Positions 8,626-15,697 of a stretch of DNA of 25,629 nt are shown one piece after another. The position numbers and the translations under genes were made by a program. The stretch is taken from the NCBI GenBank assembly GCA_035541265.1, contig DATKNQ010000061.1, positions 1 to 25,629 of the forward strand, written 5' to 3'. Each line of letters begins with the position of its first letter. Within the stretch, counting starts at the first letter, position 1. This DNA comes from Bog-159 sp035541265. Its GTDB lineage: Bacteria > Acidobacteriota > Terriglobia > Bryobacterales > Bryobacteraceae. Below the pieces are notes generated by a model, which was given only the letters and a program-made list of their open reading frames with translations, did no database searches and was not told where the DNA came from.

Positions 8626-9177
8626 ATGGAAATCAGCGACCGGATTTTTGAGATCTTCGCCGCGCGCGGCGGGGACGCATACTTCGGCGAACCGGTCTCG
8701 CAACTGGAACACGCGTTGCAGGCGGCCTATCACGCCACGCGCGAAGATGCGCCCGCGTGGCTGGTGGTGGCCGCATTGCTGCACGATGTCGGCCATCTGC
8801 TGCACGACATGCCGGAACACGTCGCGGACATGGGGATTGACACACGGCATGAAGATCTGGGGCACGCGTGGCTCGCGCAGTATTTCGGCCCGGAGGTGAC
8901 CGCGCCGGTGCGCATGCACGTGGATGCCAAGCGCTACTTGTGCGCCACTGACCCCGAGTATTTGCGGCTGCTTTCGCCGGCGTCCGTGCAGAGCTTGCAT
9001 CTGCAGGGCGGGCCTTTCAGCGCGGAAGAGGCGCACGCGTTTGAGCAGCAACCGTTCGCGCGCGAGGCTGTGCGGTTGCGGCGCTGGGACGATCTGGCTA
9101 AGGAGCCCGGGCTTGCGGTGCCGGGGCTGGAGAGTTACCGGGCGGCGATCGGGGCAGCGCAGTTGCGGGCGTCGTGA
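8626..9177 (+). CDS. HD-domain mixed-valence diiron oxygenase, PhnZ-like (phosphonate operon HD protein)
   Basis: A 183-residue HD-domain protein of the phosphonate-operon group (TIGR03276/PhnZ-like). PhnZ itself splits 2-amino-1-hydroxyethylphosphonate to glycine and phosphate using O2 and a mixed-valence diiron centre. All expected residues are visible with a constant offset of five or six from PhnZ: Y19 and E22 (lid Tyr24/Glu27), H29, H53-D54 (HD pair), H57, H75, H98, K102 and probably D155. AGGAGG lies 12 bases before ATG 8626. It is the last of four tightly packed phosphonate genes. No Fe/2-oxoglutarate hydroxylase (PhnY or TmpA type), which usually makes the substrate for such enzymes, is encoded nearby, so the substrate here is uncertain. 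A different hydroxyphosphonate or a partner elsewhere in the genome is possible. Confidence 0.88.
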   Translation: MEISDRIFEIFAARGGDAYFGEPVSQLEHALQAAYHATREDAPAWLVVAALLHDVGHLLHDMPEHVADMGIDTRHEDLGHAWLAQYFGPEVTAPVRMHVDAKRYLCATDPEYLRLLSPASVQSLHLQGGPFSAEEAHAFEQQPFAREAVRLRRWDDLAKEPGLAVPGLESYRAAIGAAQLRAS

Positions 9178-9368
9178 ATAGTGCTGCTCGTTATGCCTCG
9201 GCGCGCGGATCAGCGTTCTCGCGACGCCGCAACCATCGGCTGAGCGATTCCTGAGTCTCGTTCGATCGCCGCCCGGCCAGCAGGCTTGCTGCGCTGATGT
9301 CTTCATCCAACGCGGGCCAGTGGATGCCTTGGCCACTGCTACATCGACGGATCGGGGCGGGTGTTACC

Positions 9369-9374
9369 TATAAT
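9369..9374 (+). promoter_or_regulatory. Candidate -10 box in the gap after the phosphonate genes
   Basis: The 218-bp gap 9178-9395 contains a perfect TATAAT at 9369-9374, 21 bp before the ATG at 9396. The best -35-like sequence, TCGACG at 9344-9349, is weak and spaced by 19 bp, so the promoter is uncertain. The gap otherwise holds two small inverted repeats (AGTGG/CCACT near 9320-9338 and CAGCA/TGCTG near 9280-9293) without a T-tract. I see no gene in it. Confidence 0.35.
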
Positions 9375-9395
9375 ACAAGGGAATCTGTTTCCTCC

Positions 9396-10214
9396 ATGCA
9401 AGAACTTCGATACGCCATCTGCAACGAAATTTTCGAAAACTGGAAATTCGCCGATGCCTGCCGGGCAATTCGGCAGGCAGGTTACAGCGGCATCGAGATC
9501 GCGCCATTCACGCTGGCGGAAGACCCGGCGCAGATCACGTCCGCGCAACGCCGTGAATATCGCGGCATCATTCGAGACGAGGGGCTCGAGTTCGCCGGCC
9601 TGCACTGGCTGATGGTCAGCCCCAAAGGCCTGCATGTCACCACGCCGGATGCGGCGCTTCGCGAGCGCAGTTGGCGGCATATCCATGACCTGATCGACCT
9701 GTGCGCGGATCTGAGTCCGGATGGCGTGATGGTCTTCGGCTCGCCGAAGCAGCGCGGGACCACCGCAGGCGAGAGCCGCGCCCAAGCTACGAAGCGGTTC
9801 GTCGACGGCTTGGCGGCCGTCGCGCCACATGCCGGAGAACGCGGCGTTACAATTCTAGTCGAAGCGCTGCCCATGGGCCAGTGCGATGTGGTCACGTCGA
9901 TCGGCGAAGCAGCGGCGATTGTCCGCCAGATCGATCACCCGGTCGTGCGCACCATGTTCGACAGCCACAACGCTGTGGATGAAACCGAGCCGCATGCCGT
10001 GCTGCTCGACCGGTACTACGATCTGATCCGGCACGTGCACGTCAACGAACTGGATGGCCTCCATCCCGGCACGGGCACCTACGATTTCAAGGCCATCTTT
10101 GACGTGCTGCGGCGCCGCGAATACGCGCGTTGGGTGTCGCTCGAAGCGTTCGATTTCACACCGGGTGCGGAAACCATCGCGCGCGATTCGCTACGATATT
10201 TGCAGGCCCAATGA
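9396..10214 (+). CDS. Sugar phosphate isomerase/epimerase-like TIM-barrel protein
   Basis: A 272-residue protein of the xylose isomerase-like TIM-barrel/AP endonuclease 2 superfamily. Four candidate divalent-metal ligands sit at the expected strand ends: E156 (ILVEALP), D189 with H191 (MFDSHNA), H213/H215 (HVHVNE) and E250 (SLEAFDF). This pattern is typical of ketose 3-epimerases and inosose or hydroxypyruvate isomerases; the exact substrate cannot be read from the sequence. The start at 9396 is chosen because a TATAAT box lies just upstream and the family N-terminus (RYAICNEIFENWKF) begins there; an in-frame extension to 9297 seems unlikely. The stop overlaps the start of the epimerase gene (ATGA), so the two are probably co-translated. 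A link to phosphonate use is not evident. Confidence 0.82.
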   Translation: MQELRYAICNEIFENWKFADACRAIRQAGYSGIEIAPFTLAEDPAQITSAQRREYRGIIRDEGLEFAGLHWLMVSPKGLHVTTPDAALRERSWRHIHDLIDLCADLSPDGVMVFGSPKQRGTTAGESRAQATKRFVDGLAAVAPHAGERGVTILVEALPMGQCDVVTSIGEAAAIVRQIDHPVVRTMFDSHNAVDETEPHAVLLDRYYDLIRHVHVNELDGLHPGTGTYDFKAIFDVLRRREYARWVSLEAFDFTPGAETIARDSLRYLQAQ

Positions 10215-11155
10215 ACAAATACGTAGTTACGGGAGGCGCCGGCTTCATCGGCTCGGCGATTGTGCGCGGCCTGCTTCGGGAAGGCGCGCGACGCGTCGTG
10301 GTGCTCGACAATCTGCTGACCGGGTACGAAGAAAACCTCGACGAGGTGCGCGCCTCGATCGACTTCGAGCGCGCGGACATTCGGGATTACGCCGCGATCG
10401 CTCCCATCCTGCGCGGGGCCGATGTGGTCTTTCACGAAGCCGCCATTCCATCCGTGCCGCGATCGATCGCGGATCCTGTGCCTTCGCACGAGATCAATAT
10501 CGACGGCACGTTCAATGTGCTGCGGGCGGCGGCTGAGGGCGGCGTGCGGCGCGTGGTGTACGCCGCGTCGTCCTCGGCTTATGGCGATACGGACGTGCTG
10601 CCAAAGGTTGAAACAATGCTGCCGCGGCCGAAATCGCCGTACGCTTTGCAGAAGTTGGCCGGCGAATACTATGCCCAAATCTTCGCCTCGACGTTCGGCG
10701 TCGAGACCGTGTCGCTGCGCTACTTCAATGTTTTTGGACCTCGCCAGGACCCGTCGAGCCAGTACTCCGGCGTGCTTTCAATCTTCATCAAGTCGATCGT
10801 CGAGCGGTGCTCGCCTACGATCTTCGGCGACGGGGAACAATCGCGCGACTTCACGTACGTCGAGGATGTGGTGGAACTCAACCTGAAGGCGGCGCGGGCC
10901 TCCGGTGTCAGCGGCGGGCTCTTCAACGCGGGCAACGGAGGGCGCATCACGCTGAACGAGGCATGGCGCGTGGCGCAGGAGATCGAAGGGGTCACGATTC
11001 CGGCGGTCTACGGACCGCCGCGCGCCGGCGACGTGCGCGATTCCCAGGCCGACACCACGGCCGCGGTAGCCGCGCTCGGCCATGCGCCGCGGTTCTCGTT
11101 TGAAGAGGGACTGCGGTTGACACTCGCATGGTACAAAGCGACGCACGCCCGCTGA
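10211..11155 (+). CDS. NAD-dependent nucleotide-sugar 4-epimerase (UDP-glucose/UDP-GlcNAc type)
   Basis: A 314-residue extended short-chain dehydrogenase. The NAD-binding motif VTGGAGFIG is at residues 6-14, the SSSAYGD serine patch is in place, and the catalytic pair is Y144-x3-K148 (SPYALQKLAGEYYA). The segment YFNVFGPRQDPSSQYSGV is characteristic of UDP-galactose/UDP-N-acetylglucosamine 4-epimerases such as WbpP. It would invert C4 of a UDP-sugar for envelope or exopolysaccharide synthesis in the cytoplasm. The ATG overlaps the previous stop by four bases, and the 3' end overlaps the DUF309 gene by 28 bp. Sugar specificity cannot be decided; a dTDP-glucose dehydratase is less likely from the motif set. 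Confidence 0.88.
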   Translation: MNKYVVTGGAGFIGSAIVRGLLREGARRVVVLDNLLTGYEENLDEVRASIDFERADIRDYAAIAPILRGADVVFHEAAIPSVPRSIADPVPSHEINIDGTFNVLRAAAEGGVRRVVYAASSSAYGDTDVLPKVETMLPRPKSPYALQKLAGEYYAQIFASTFGVETVSLRYFNVFGPRQDPSSQYSGVLSIFIKSIVERCSPTIFGDGEQSRDFTYVEDVVELNLKAARASGVSGGLFNAGNGGRITLNEAWRVAQEIEGVTIPAVYGPPRAGDVRDSQADTTAAVAALGHAPRFSFEEGLRLTLAWYKATHAR

Positions 11156-11514
11156 CGCTGCGGCACGAACCGCTTTACAAGCGCGGCATCGAGTTGTATG
11201 CTGCGGGGCGGTTCTTCGAGTGCCATGAGGTGCTCGAAGAGATCTGGACCCCGATGCGCGGCCCGCGGCGATTGTATCTGCAAAGCCTGATCCACTTCGC
11301 TGTGGCGTTCCATCATCAGCAGCGGCAGAATCCCGTGGGCGCCGAGCGCCAGTTGCGTAAAGCGCTGCGCAAGATCGAGCCGTATCTGCCGCAGTACGAG
11401 GGCATGGATACGGCCACGCTCTATCGCGAGGGGCGGAGCGGTCTTGAACGCATCCAATCCGGCGAGCCCGCCACGCCGCCGCGTATGCTACTGCAGGGTT
11501 TTCTCGATGGCTGA
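11128..11514 (+). CDS. DUF309 domain protein
   Basis: A 128-residue helical protein with the DUF309 signature FFECHEVLEEIW near residues 29-40, followed by YLQSLIHFAVAFHH. The family is small, widely distributed and of unknown function; the invariant His-Glu pair and the second His suggest a buried polar or metal-binding site, though this has not been established. The gene begins inside the 3' end of the epimerase gene and has no obvious ribosome site, so it may be translated by coupling. Its last 27 bp overlap the 3' end of the opposite-strand esterase gene. Confidence 0.82.
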   Translation: MVQSDARPLTLRHEPLYKRGIELYAAGRFFECHEVLEEIWTPMRGPRRLYLQSLIHFAVAFHHQQRQNPVGAERQLRKALRKIEPYLPQYEGMDTATLYREGRSGLERIQSGEPATPPRMLLQGFLDG

Positions 11515-12243
11515 TTCGGCCACCGGCGCGAGCAACTGGTAGCCCTTCGCGTTGGGGTGCAGGCCGTCGTTCGAGTAGCCGTCGCGCAGCATGCCTTTGT
11601 CATCGACGATTGCTGCGTAGTAGTCGGCGAATCCCGCGTGCACCCGCGCGGTGTAATCGCGCAACCAGGCGTTCAGCGTCAGGATATCGGCCGGCGGACG
11701 CCCCTCGCTCTGCTTATGCACCGTGTAATCGCTGATCGGCGTGAGAGAGCAGAGAATCACCTTGATGCCATGCGCCTGCGCGAGTTCCGTGATGGCCGCG
11801 AAGTTCTCTTCGATCATGGTGCTGGTTTCGGGGCCGGTGTTGCGCGCGACGTCATTTGTGCCGGCCAGGACGATCAGCGCGGCGGGCTTCAGGTCGATGA
11901 CATCGGGATACATCCGCACCAGCATCTGCGGAGTGGTCTGCCCGCTGATGCCGCGATTGACGTAGGGCTTGTTCGGGAAGAACTCGGCGAGATTCCAGCC
12001 GTCGGTAATGGAATCGCCCAGGAAAACGACGCGATGCGGATCGGCAGGTTGCGTTTTCAACCGTTCATCGTCGGCATGATAGCGGCCTAGCTGGTTCCAG
12101 TCCTCAAGCTGATCGGCCAGGTTGCGGGCAAAGAATTCCAGGCAACAGTTGGCCTTGGGCGGATTGTAATCCTCCACCAACTGGCAGCGGCCGATGGCCG
12201 GCAAAAGCAACGGCATCAGGAAGACGGTGGCGTATCTAGACAT
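11488..12243 (-). CDS. Exported SGNH/GDSL-family lipase/esterase
   Basis: A 251-residue SGNH hydrolase with a signal peptide (about residues 1-20). Block I is FLGDSITDGW with nucleophile S78; block II is NRGISGQTT; block III is LAGTNDVARN; block V is DGLHPNAKGY with D226 and H229 completing the triad. Such enzymes hydrolyse acyl or acetyl esters of lipids, sugars or polysaccharides outside the cytoplasm; the substrate is unknown. AGGAGAAGCC directly precedes the ATG at 12243. The gene starts inside the 3' end of an MFS remnant and converges on the DUF309 gene with a 27-bp overlap. An IGRC segment near residue 20 is not a proper lipobox, so a soluble periplasmic protein is more likely than a lipoprotein. 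Confidence 0.88.
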   Translation of the reverse strand: MSRYATVFLMPLLLPAIGRCQLVEDYNPPKANCCLEFFARNLADQLEDWNQLGRYHADDERLKTQPADPHRVVFLGDSITDGWNLAEFFPNKPYVNRGISGQTTPQMLVRMYPDVIDLKPAALIVLAGTNDVARNTGPETSTMIEENFAAITELAQAHGIKVILCSLTPISDYTVHKQSEGRPPADILTLNAWLRDYTARVHAGFADYYAAIVDDKGMLRDGYSNDGLHPNAKGYQLLAPVAESAIEKTLQ

Positions 12244-12449
12244 GGCTTCTCCTTGGGGCTACGCAACTTACCATAGCCTACTGCGCCGATCGCTACCAAC
12301 AGGGCGGCGCTGCCAAAGTAGAGATTGCGGATGCCAGAATGCTGCGCCACTGGACCGGCCACGAACATGGCCAGCACCTGCGAGATCGCCAGCAGCGACA
12401 TCAGGCTGCTGCTGACGCGTCCCAACAAGTTGTGCGGTGTCTCCTTGTC
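12216..12449 (-). pseudogene. C-terminal remnant of an MFS transporter
   Basis: The frame reads ETPHNLLGRVSSSLMSLL followed by two hydrophobic helices (AISQVLAMFVAGPVAQ and YFGSAALLVAIGAVGYG), the sequence expected of the last two helices of a 12-helix MFS exporter. Everything N-terminal of this is missing: upstream of about 12449 the same frame stays open to 12656 but the residues are hydrophilic, Lys/Pro/Ala-rich and not transporter-like. No ATG precedes the remnant; only a TTG at 12428 is available. It therefore looks like the tail of a deleted transporter gene fused by chance to other sequence. Its last 28 bp overlap the start of the esterase gene. Confidence 0.7.
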
Positions 12450-12727
12450 GATACTCGCCTCATGCGGTGTGATGGTCCATGAAACATACCCGTCCGCTGC
12501 CTTCGATTTCGCTGCGGGCTGTTTCGGATTTGATTTTTTGGGTCGCCGCGACGCCCCAAGTGCCTGCTTATATCTCTCCAGGACGGCATCGGCAGTTTGA
12601 GCGGATTCGGCTGGCCGAACACGAACACGGCGCTCGCTAGCAAACCAGGCGCGAACTTAGCCGGACGCGTTTCAAGATGACGCGGCTCCTGGCGAAAGGT
12701 AACTTACTAATACAAGTGTGACAAATG
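12450..12727. other. 278-bp stretch without a recognisable gene
   Basis: This interval separates the MFS remnant from the CGNR regulator gene. A minus-strand frame continuous with the remnant remains open to 12656 (stop TAA at 12657-12659) but resembles nothing I know and has no convincing start. The right end (about 12700-12727) is locally AT-rich and contains an imperfect inverted pair, GGTAAC and GTTAACC, around the regulator's stop codon. I interpret the stretch as decayed sequence left by a deletion. Confidence 0.4.
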
Positions 12728-13336
12728 TTAACCCGCGACTTCGCGCTGCCGAGCATGGAAGCGTTGCGCCTTGGCGCGATTGCCGCAGACCTTCATGTCG
12801 CACCAGCGGCGGGAGTGATTCTTGCTGTGGTCGAGAAACAGCCAGCGGCAGGCGGGCGCGCCACACTCCCGCAGGCTGGCGAGATCGGCTGATGTGAGCA
12901 GGTCCGCGGCGGCGCTTGCCAGGATCAGCAGGGGCGCGGAGGGAGTCGCGGCGGGATCGGGACCAGCCCAGCGGAAGTGTCCGTTACCGCAATCGATGCC
13001 GCGGGCCAGCGCCGCCTCCGCCAGGACCCGGTTCAGCGTGTTCAGGCTTTCACGGTGCGGCCGCCGTCCTTCGCGGACGGCACGGAATAGCGAGTGCAGA
13101 GTCTCGCGCAGTTCGATGGCGCGGTGGTGCGCGGCGCGAGCTGCGGCTGGCGGCGCTGCGCGGACCAGGCGCCGGGCCTGCGGGGCCGTCAGGATGCCGC
13201 TCTGGCGCACGAAGGCGATGAAGCGTGCGTAGGACGGCAGCAGATCGATGCGGCGTTCCGGATCGTAGCGGTTGTCTAGGGTGTTGACGAAGTCCAGCGC
13301 CACGTGCCCGGCTACCAGTTGAAAAGGAGCGGCCAT
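12728..13336 (-). CDS. CGNR zinc-finger transcriptional regulator (ABATE domain)
   Basis: A 202-residue protein with the N-terminal ABATE-type domain (GHVALDFVNTLDNR) and a C-terminal CGNR zinc finger. The finger cysteines are C158-x4-C163 and C179-x4-C184, with the hallmark sequence WCDMKVCGNRAKAQRFHAR. Family members are presumed DNA-binding regulators with a stress or ligand-sensing N-terminal domain. It is divergent from an EamA-family exporter gene, the usual arrangement for a local regulator. The start at 13336 (MAAPFQLVAGH) is chosen because a TATAAT box on this strand lies at 13357-13352, inside any longer version of the gene. No clear ribosome site is present. Regulation of itself and of the exporter is suggested by repeated motifs between the two genes. 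Confidence 0.87.
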   Translation of the reverse strand: MAAPFQLVAGHVALDFVNTLDNRYDPERRIDLLPSYARFIAFVRQSGILTAPQARRLVRAAPPAAARAAHHRAIELRETLHSLFRAVREGRRPHRESLNTLNRVLAEAALARGIDCGNGHFRWAGPDPAATPSAPLLILASAAADLLTSADLASLRECGAPACRWLFLDHSKNHSRRWCDMKVCGNRAKAQRFHARQREVAG

Positions 13337-13351
13337 GATATGCCCGCCTTT

Positions 13352-13407
13352 ATTATAACCGCTAAACATCACTTTCGCAGGTTATACAGGCGTGGTACGA
13401 TATAACC
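13352..13407. promoter_or_regulatory. Divergent promoter region with three TATAACC motifs (candidate operators)
   Basis: The gap between the CGNR regulator and the exporter carries TATAACC at 13354-13360, its reverse complement GGTTATA at 13380-13386 and TATAACC again at 13401-13407. The last two form an inverted pair with centres 21 bp apart, about two helical turns. The first copy overlaps a TATAAT -10 box for the regulator gene on the minus strand (13357-13352), and the third abuts the exporter's ATG at 13409. The arrangement would let one bound protein repress both genes. The CGNR protein as the binder is inferred. Confidence 0.45.
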
Positions 13408-13408
13408 G

Positions 13409-14368
13409 ATGTACGGCCATATTGCAGGTTACTGGCAGGCCATCCGGCGGAACTGGAAGCTGGTGGCGGCGCTCGGGTCGGTGTATTTCATCTGGGGATC
13501 GACCTACCTGGCGATCAAGGTGGCGGTCGCCGCGCTGCCGCCCCTGTTCGCGGCCGGCGTGCGGTTTTTCGTCGCGGGCGCGCTGCTATATGGCTGGTCG
13601 CGCCTTCGCGGAGCCGCGTCTCCGGCGCGCGGGCAATGGCGCCGCATATGGCTGCTCGGCGCAGTGATGTTTCTCACCTGTTACAGTTTTCTTTTTTGGG
13701 CGGAGAAGACCGTGCCTTCCGGAATCGCCTCCGTGCTGGTCGCGATGCTGCCGGTCTGGACCCTGATCCTGGAATTGGGAATATTGAAGACGCAGCGCCT
13801 GACGCCGCTGCTGTTGGCCGCGTTGGCCAGTGGGTTCGTGGGTGTGGGGTTGTTGACCTCCGGCGCGCGCACCGCCAGCGGGGCGATTCCTTGGATCCCG
13901 TGCGCGGGCATCCTGGTGAGCGAGATCGCCTGGGCCACGGGGTCGATTCTCTCCAAGAAATTCACCTTGCCGGAATCGCTCGGAATCAGCGCGGGCGCGC
14001 AGATGCTGTGCGGCGGCTGCCTGATCCTGCTGTTCTCGGCGTTGTTCGGCGAATGGCGCGATCTGCGTCCGGCGCCGTGGAATGCCGTGTTTGCGATGCT
14101 CTACCTGATCGTGGCGGGCTCGCTAGTCGCTTACTGCGCGTTCCTGTGGCTGCTCCGCCGCATGTCGCCCACCACGGTATCCAGCTATGCGTACGTGAAC
14201 CCGATCGTGGCGCTGGGCCTGGGATACTTCCTGGGCGGCGAGCAACTGGACGCGGGCGCCGCCGCAGGTGCCGCGCTGGTGATTTCGAGCGTAATCCTGA
14301 TCATGAAGCAGCGCGGCGCAGTGCGGCCCGCTGCCCGCGAGGTGTACGCCAAAGCAGCGGAAAAGTAG
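13409..14368 (+). CDS. EamA-family (DMT superfamily) transporter, YedA-like exporter
   Basis: A 319-residue inner-membrane protein with about ten hydrophobic helices arranged as two EamA repeats (about residues 20-150 and 160-300). The first repeat starts with VYFIWGSTYLAIKV and the second repeat ends with SYAYVNPIVALGLGYFLGGE, both typical of drug/metabolite exporters. Substrates of this family range from amino acids to metabolites and drugs; none can be assigned here. The ATG at 13409 is the only reasonable start, yet it has no ribosome site and follows a TATAACC motif directly, so the mRNA may be leaderless or nearly so. Control by the divergent CGNR regulator is likely from the layout. 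Confidence 0.88.
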   Translation: MYGHIAGYWQAIRRNWKLVAALGSVYFIWGSTYLAIKVAVAALPPLFAAGVRFFVAGALLYGWSRLRGAASPARGQWRRIWLLGAVMFLTCYSFLFWAEKTVPSGIASVLVAMLPVWTLILELGILKTQRLTPLLLAALASGFVGVGLLTSGARTASGAIPWIPCAGILVSEIAWATGSILSKKFTLPESLGISAGAQMLCGGCLILLFSALFGEWRDLRPAPWNAVFAMLYLIVAGSLVAYCAFLWLLRRMSPTTVSSYAYVNPIVALGLGYFLGGEQLDAGAAAGAALVISSVILIMKQRGAVRPAAREVYAKAAEK

Positions 14369-14371
14369 TGT

Positions 14372-15697
14372 ATGATCGGCGATGTTTCCGTAGGCACCCA
14401 TATGCAGGAGCAGTCCGAAATTCCATGGTGGACACTCGTCCAGCGCATCGCCTTTCGTTTCTGCTTCGTGTACCTCGGATTGTTTTCCCTGACGACGCAG
14501 ATCCTGCCGAGCCTGATCCCCGTCGTCAACGTGGAGATCGCGGACCCGGCCGAACTCTGGCCTATCCGCCACATTGTCTTTTGGACCGCGGCGCATGTGT
14601 TCGGTGTGACGCAGCCGCTGGTCTATCAGGGCAGCGGCAGCGGCGACAAGACGTTCGACTGGGTGCTGGCGTTCTGCCTGCTCGTTGCCGCCGTGTGCGC
14701 GACCGGCATCTGGTCAGTTCTCGACCGGCGCCGCGTGAGTTACACGAAGCTGTATGTCTGGTTCCGCGTCTTCATGCGGTTCGCGCTGGCCTCGCAAATG
14801 TTCGTGTACGGCATGAGCAAGGCGGTGCCCCTCCAGATGCCTTTTCCGCACCTCGCCAGGTTGCTGGAACCGTTTGGACGGTTCTCTCCGATGGGCGTCC
14901 TGTGGTATTCGATCGGCGCTTCGCCCGCTTATGAAATCTTCGCCGGATGCGCGGAGATGTTGGGCGGCATTCTGTTGATCGTCCCGTGCACGAGCATGTT
15001 GGGCGCGCTCGTGTGTCTCGCCGACATGACCCAGGTCTTCGCACTGAACATGACCTACGACGTGCCGGTGAAGCTCTTTTCCTTCCACCTGATCCTGATG
15101 ACTCTGTTTTTGCTCGCGCCGGATGCCCGCCGCCTGGCGGATTTCTTTCGGCACCGCGCCGTGGAGGCCGCCAGAGAGCCGCGCCTGTTCCGGTCGCGCC
15201 GCGCGAACGCCGCCGCCCTTGCCGCGCAGATCGTTTTCGGTATCGGGCTGATTGGAGCCAACGTCTTCAGCAGTTGGAGTTCGTGGCACACCTATGGCGG
15301 CGCACGCCCCAAGTCGCTGTTATATGGCATCTGGGACGTGGAGCGGATGTCGATCGATGGCCAGCTTCGTGCGCCGCTCCTGACAGATCGCGACCGGTGG
15401 CGCCGCGCGATTTTCGACTCGCCCGACCGGCTGGTATTCGAGCGGGCCGACGATTCGTACGTCGGGTACGGCGCGGCGATCGATGCGAACCACAAAACAA
15501 TCGCCCTGACGAAGACGTCCGACAAGAAATGGAGAGCCAGCTTCACCTTCGCGCGGCCGGCCAATGAGCGTCTCACACTGGACGGCGAGATGGACGGGCA
15601 CACCATTCGCGTCGGGCTCCGGCTGTTCGACCGCGACCAGCTCACGCTGGTGAGCCGCGGTTTTCATTGGATTCAGGAATACCCGTTTAATCGGTAA
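14372..15697 (+). CDS. DoxX-like multi-pass membrane protein with C-terminal soluble domain
   Basis: A 441-residue protein starting three bases after the exporter's stop. The N-terminal 290 residues contain about seven or eight hydrophobic segments; YGMSKAVPLQMP followed by EIFAGCAEMLGGILLIV resembles the DoxX/DoxD group, membrane proteins sometimes linked to thiol or quinone redox reactions. The last 120 or so residues (after SWHTYGG) are soluble and beta-rich, probably outside the membrane. Function is unknown. An internal ATG at 14402 (MQEQSEIPWW) is an alternative start; neither has a convincing ribosome site. A GC-rich hairpin follows the stop codon immediately. Confidence 0.72.
   Translation: MIGDVSVGTHMQEQSEIPWWTLVQRIAFRFCFVYLGLFSLTTQILPSLIPVVNVEIADPAELWPIRHIVFWTAAHVFGVTQPLVYQGSGSGDKTFDWVLAFCLLVAAVCATGIWSVLDRRRVSYTKLYVWFRVFMRFALASQMFVYGMSKAVPLQMPFPHLARLLEPFGRFSPMGVLWYSIGASPAYEIFAGCAEMLGGILLIVPCTSMLGALVCLADMTQVFALNMTYDVPVKLFSFHLILMTLFLLAPDARRLADFFRHRAVEAAREPRLFRSRRANAAALAAQIVFGIGLIGANVFSSWSSWHTYGGARPKSLLYGIWDVERMSIDGQLRAPLLTDRDRWRRAIFDSPDRLVFERADDSYVGYGAAIDANHKTIALTKTSDKKWRASFTFARPANERLTLDGEMDGHTIRVGLRLFDRDQLTLVSRGFHWIQEYPFNR

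Noticed and set aside
7240..9336. Minus-strand frames of 291 and 349 codons opposite the carrier and HD oxygenase
   Set aside because: Low-complexity Arg/Gln/His-rich translations with no motif; the plus-strand genes carry all family signatures.
9280..9338. Two small inverted repeats as a terminator of the phosphonate operon
   Set aside because: Stems are only 5 bp, not T-rich downstream, and within the range expected by chance in GC-rich DNA.
12180..12190. Lipoprotein signal in the SGNH hydrolase (Cys near residue 20)
   Set aside because: The preceding residues IGR do not fit a lipobox because Arg occupies the -1 position.
12401..12643. Minus-strand 80-codon frame near the MFS remnant
   Set aside because: No ribosome site or recognisable motif, and it overlaps the remnant in another frame; most likely chance.
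13636..14934. Plus-strand 432-codon frame spanning the exporter and DoxX-like genes in another frame
   Set aside because: Arg/Gly/Asp-rich out-of-frame reading crossing two real genes.
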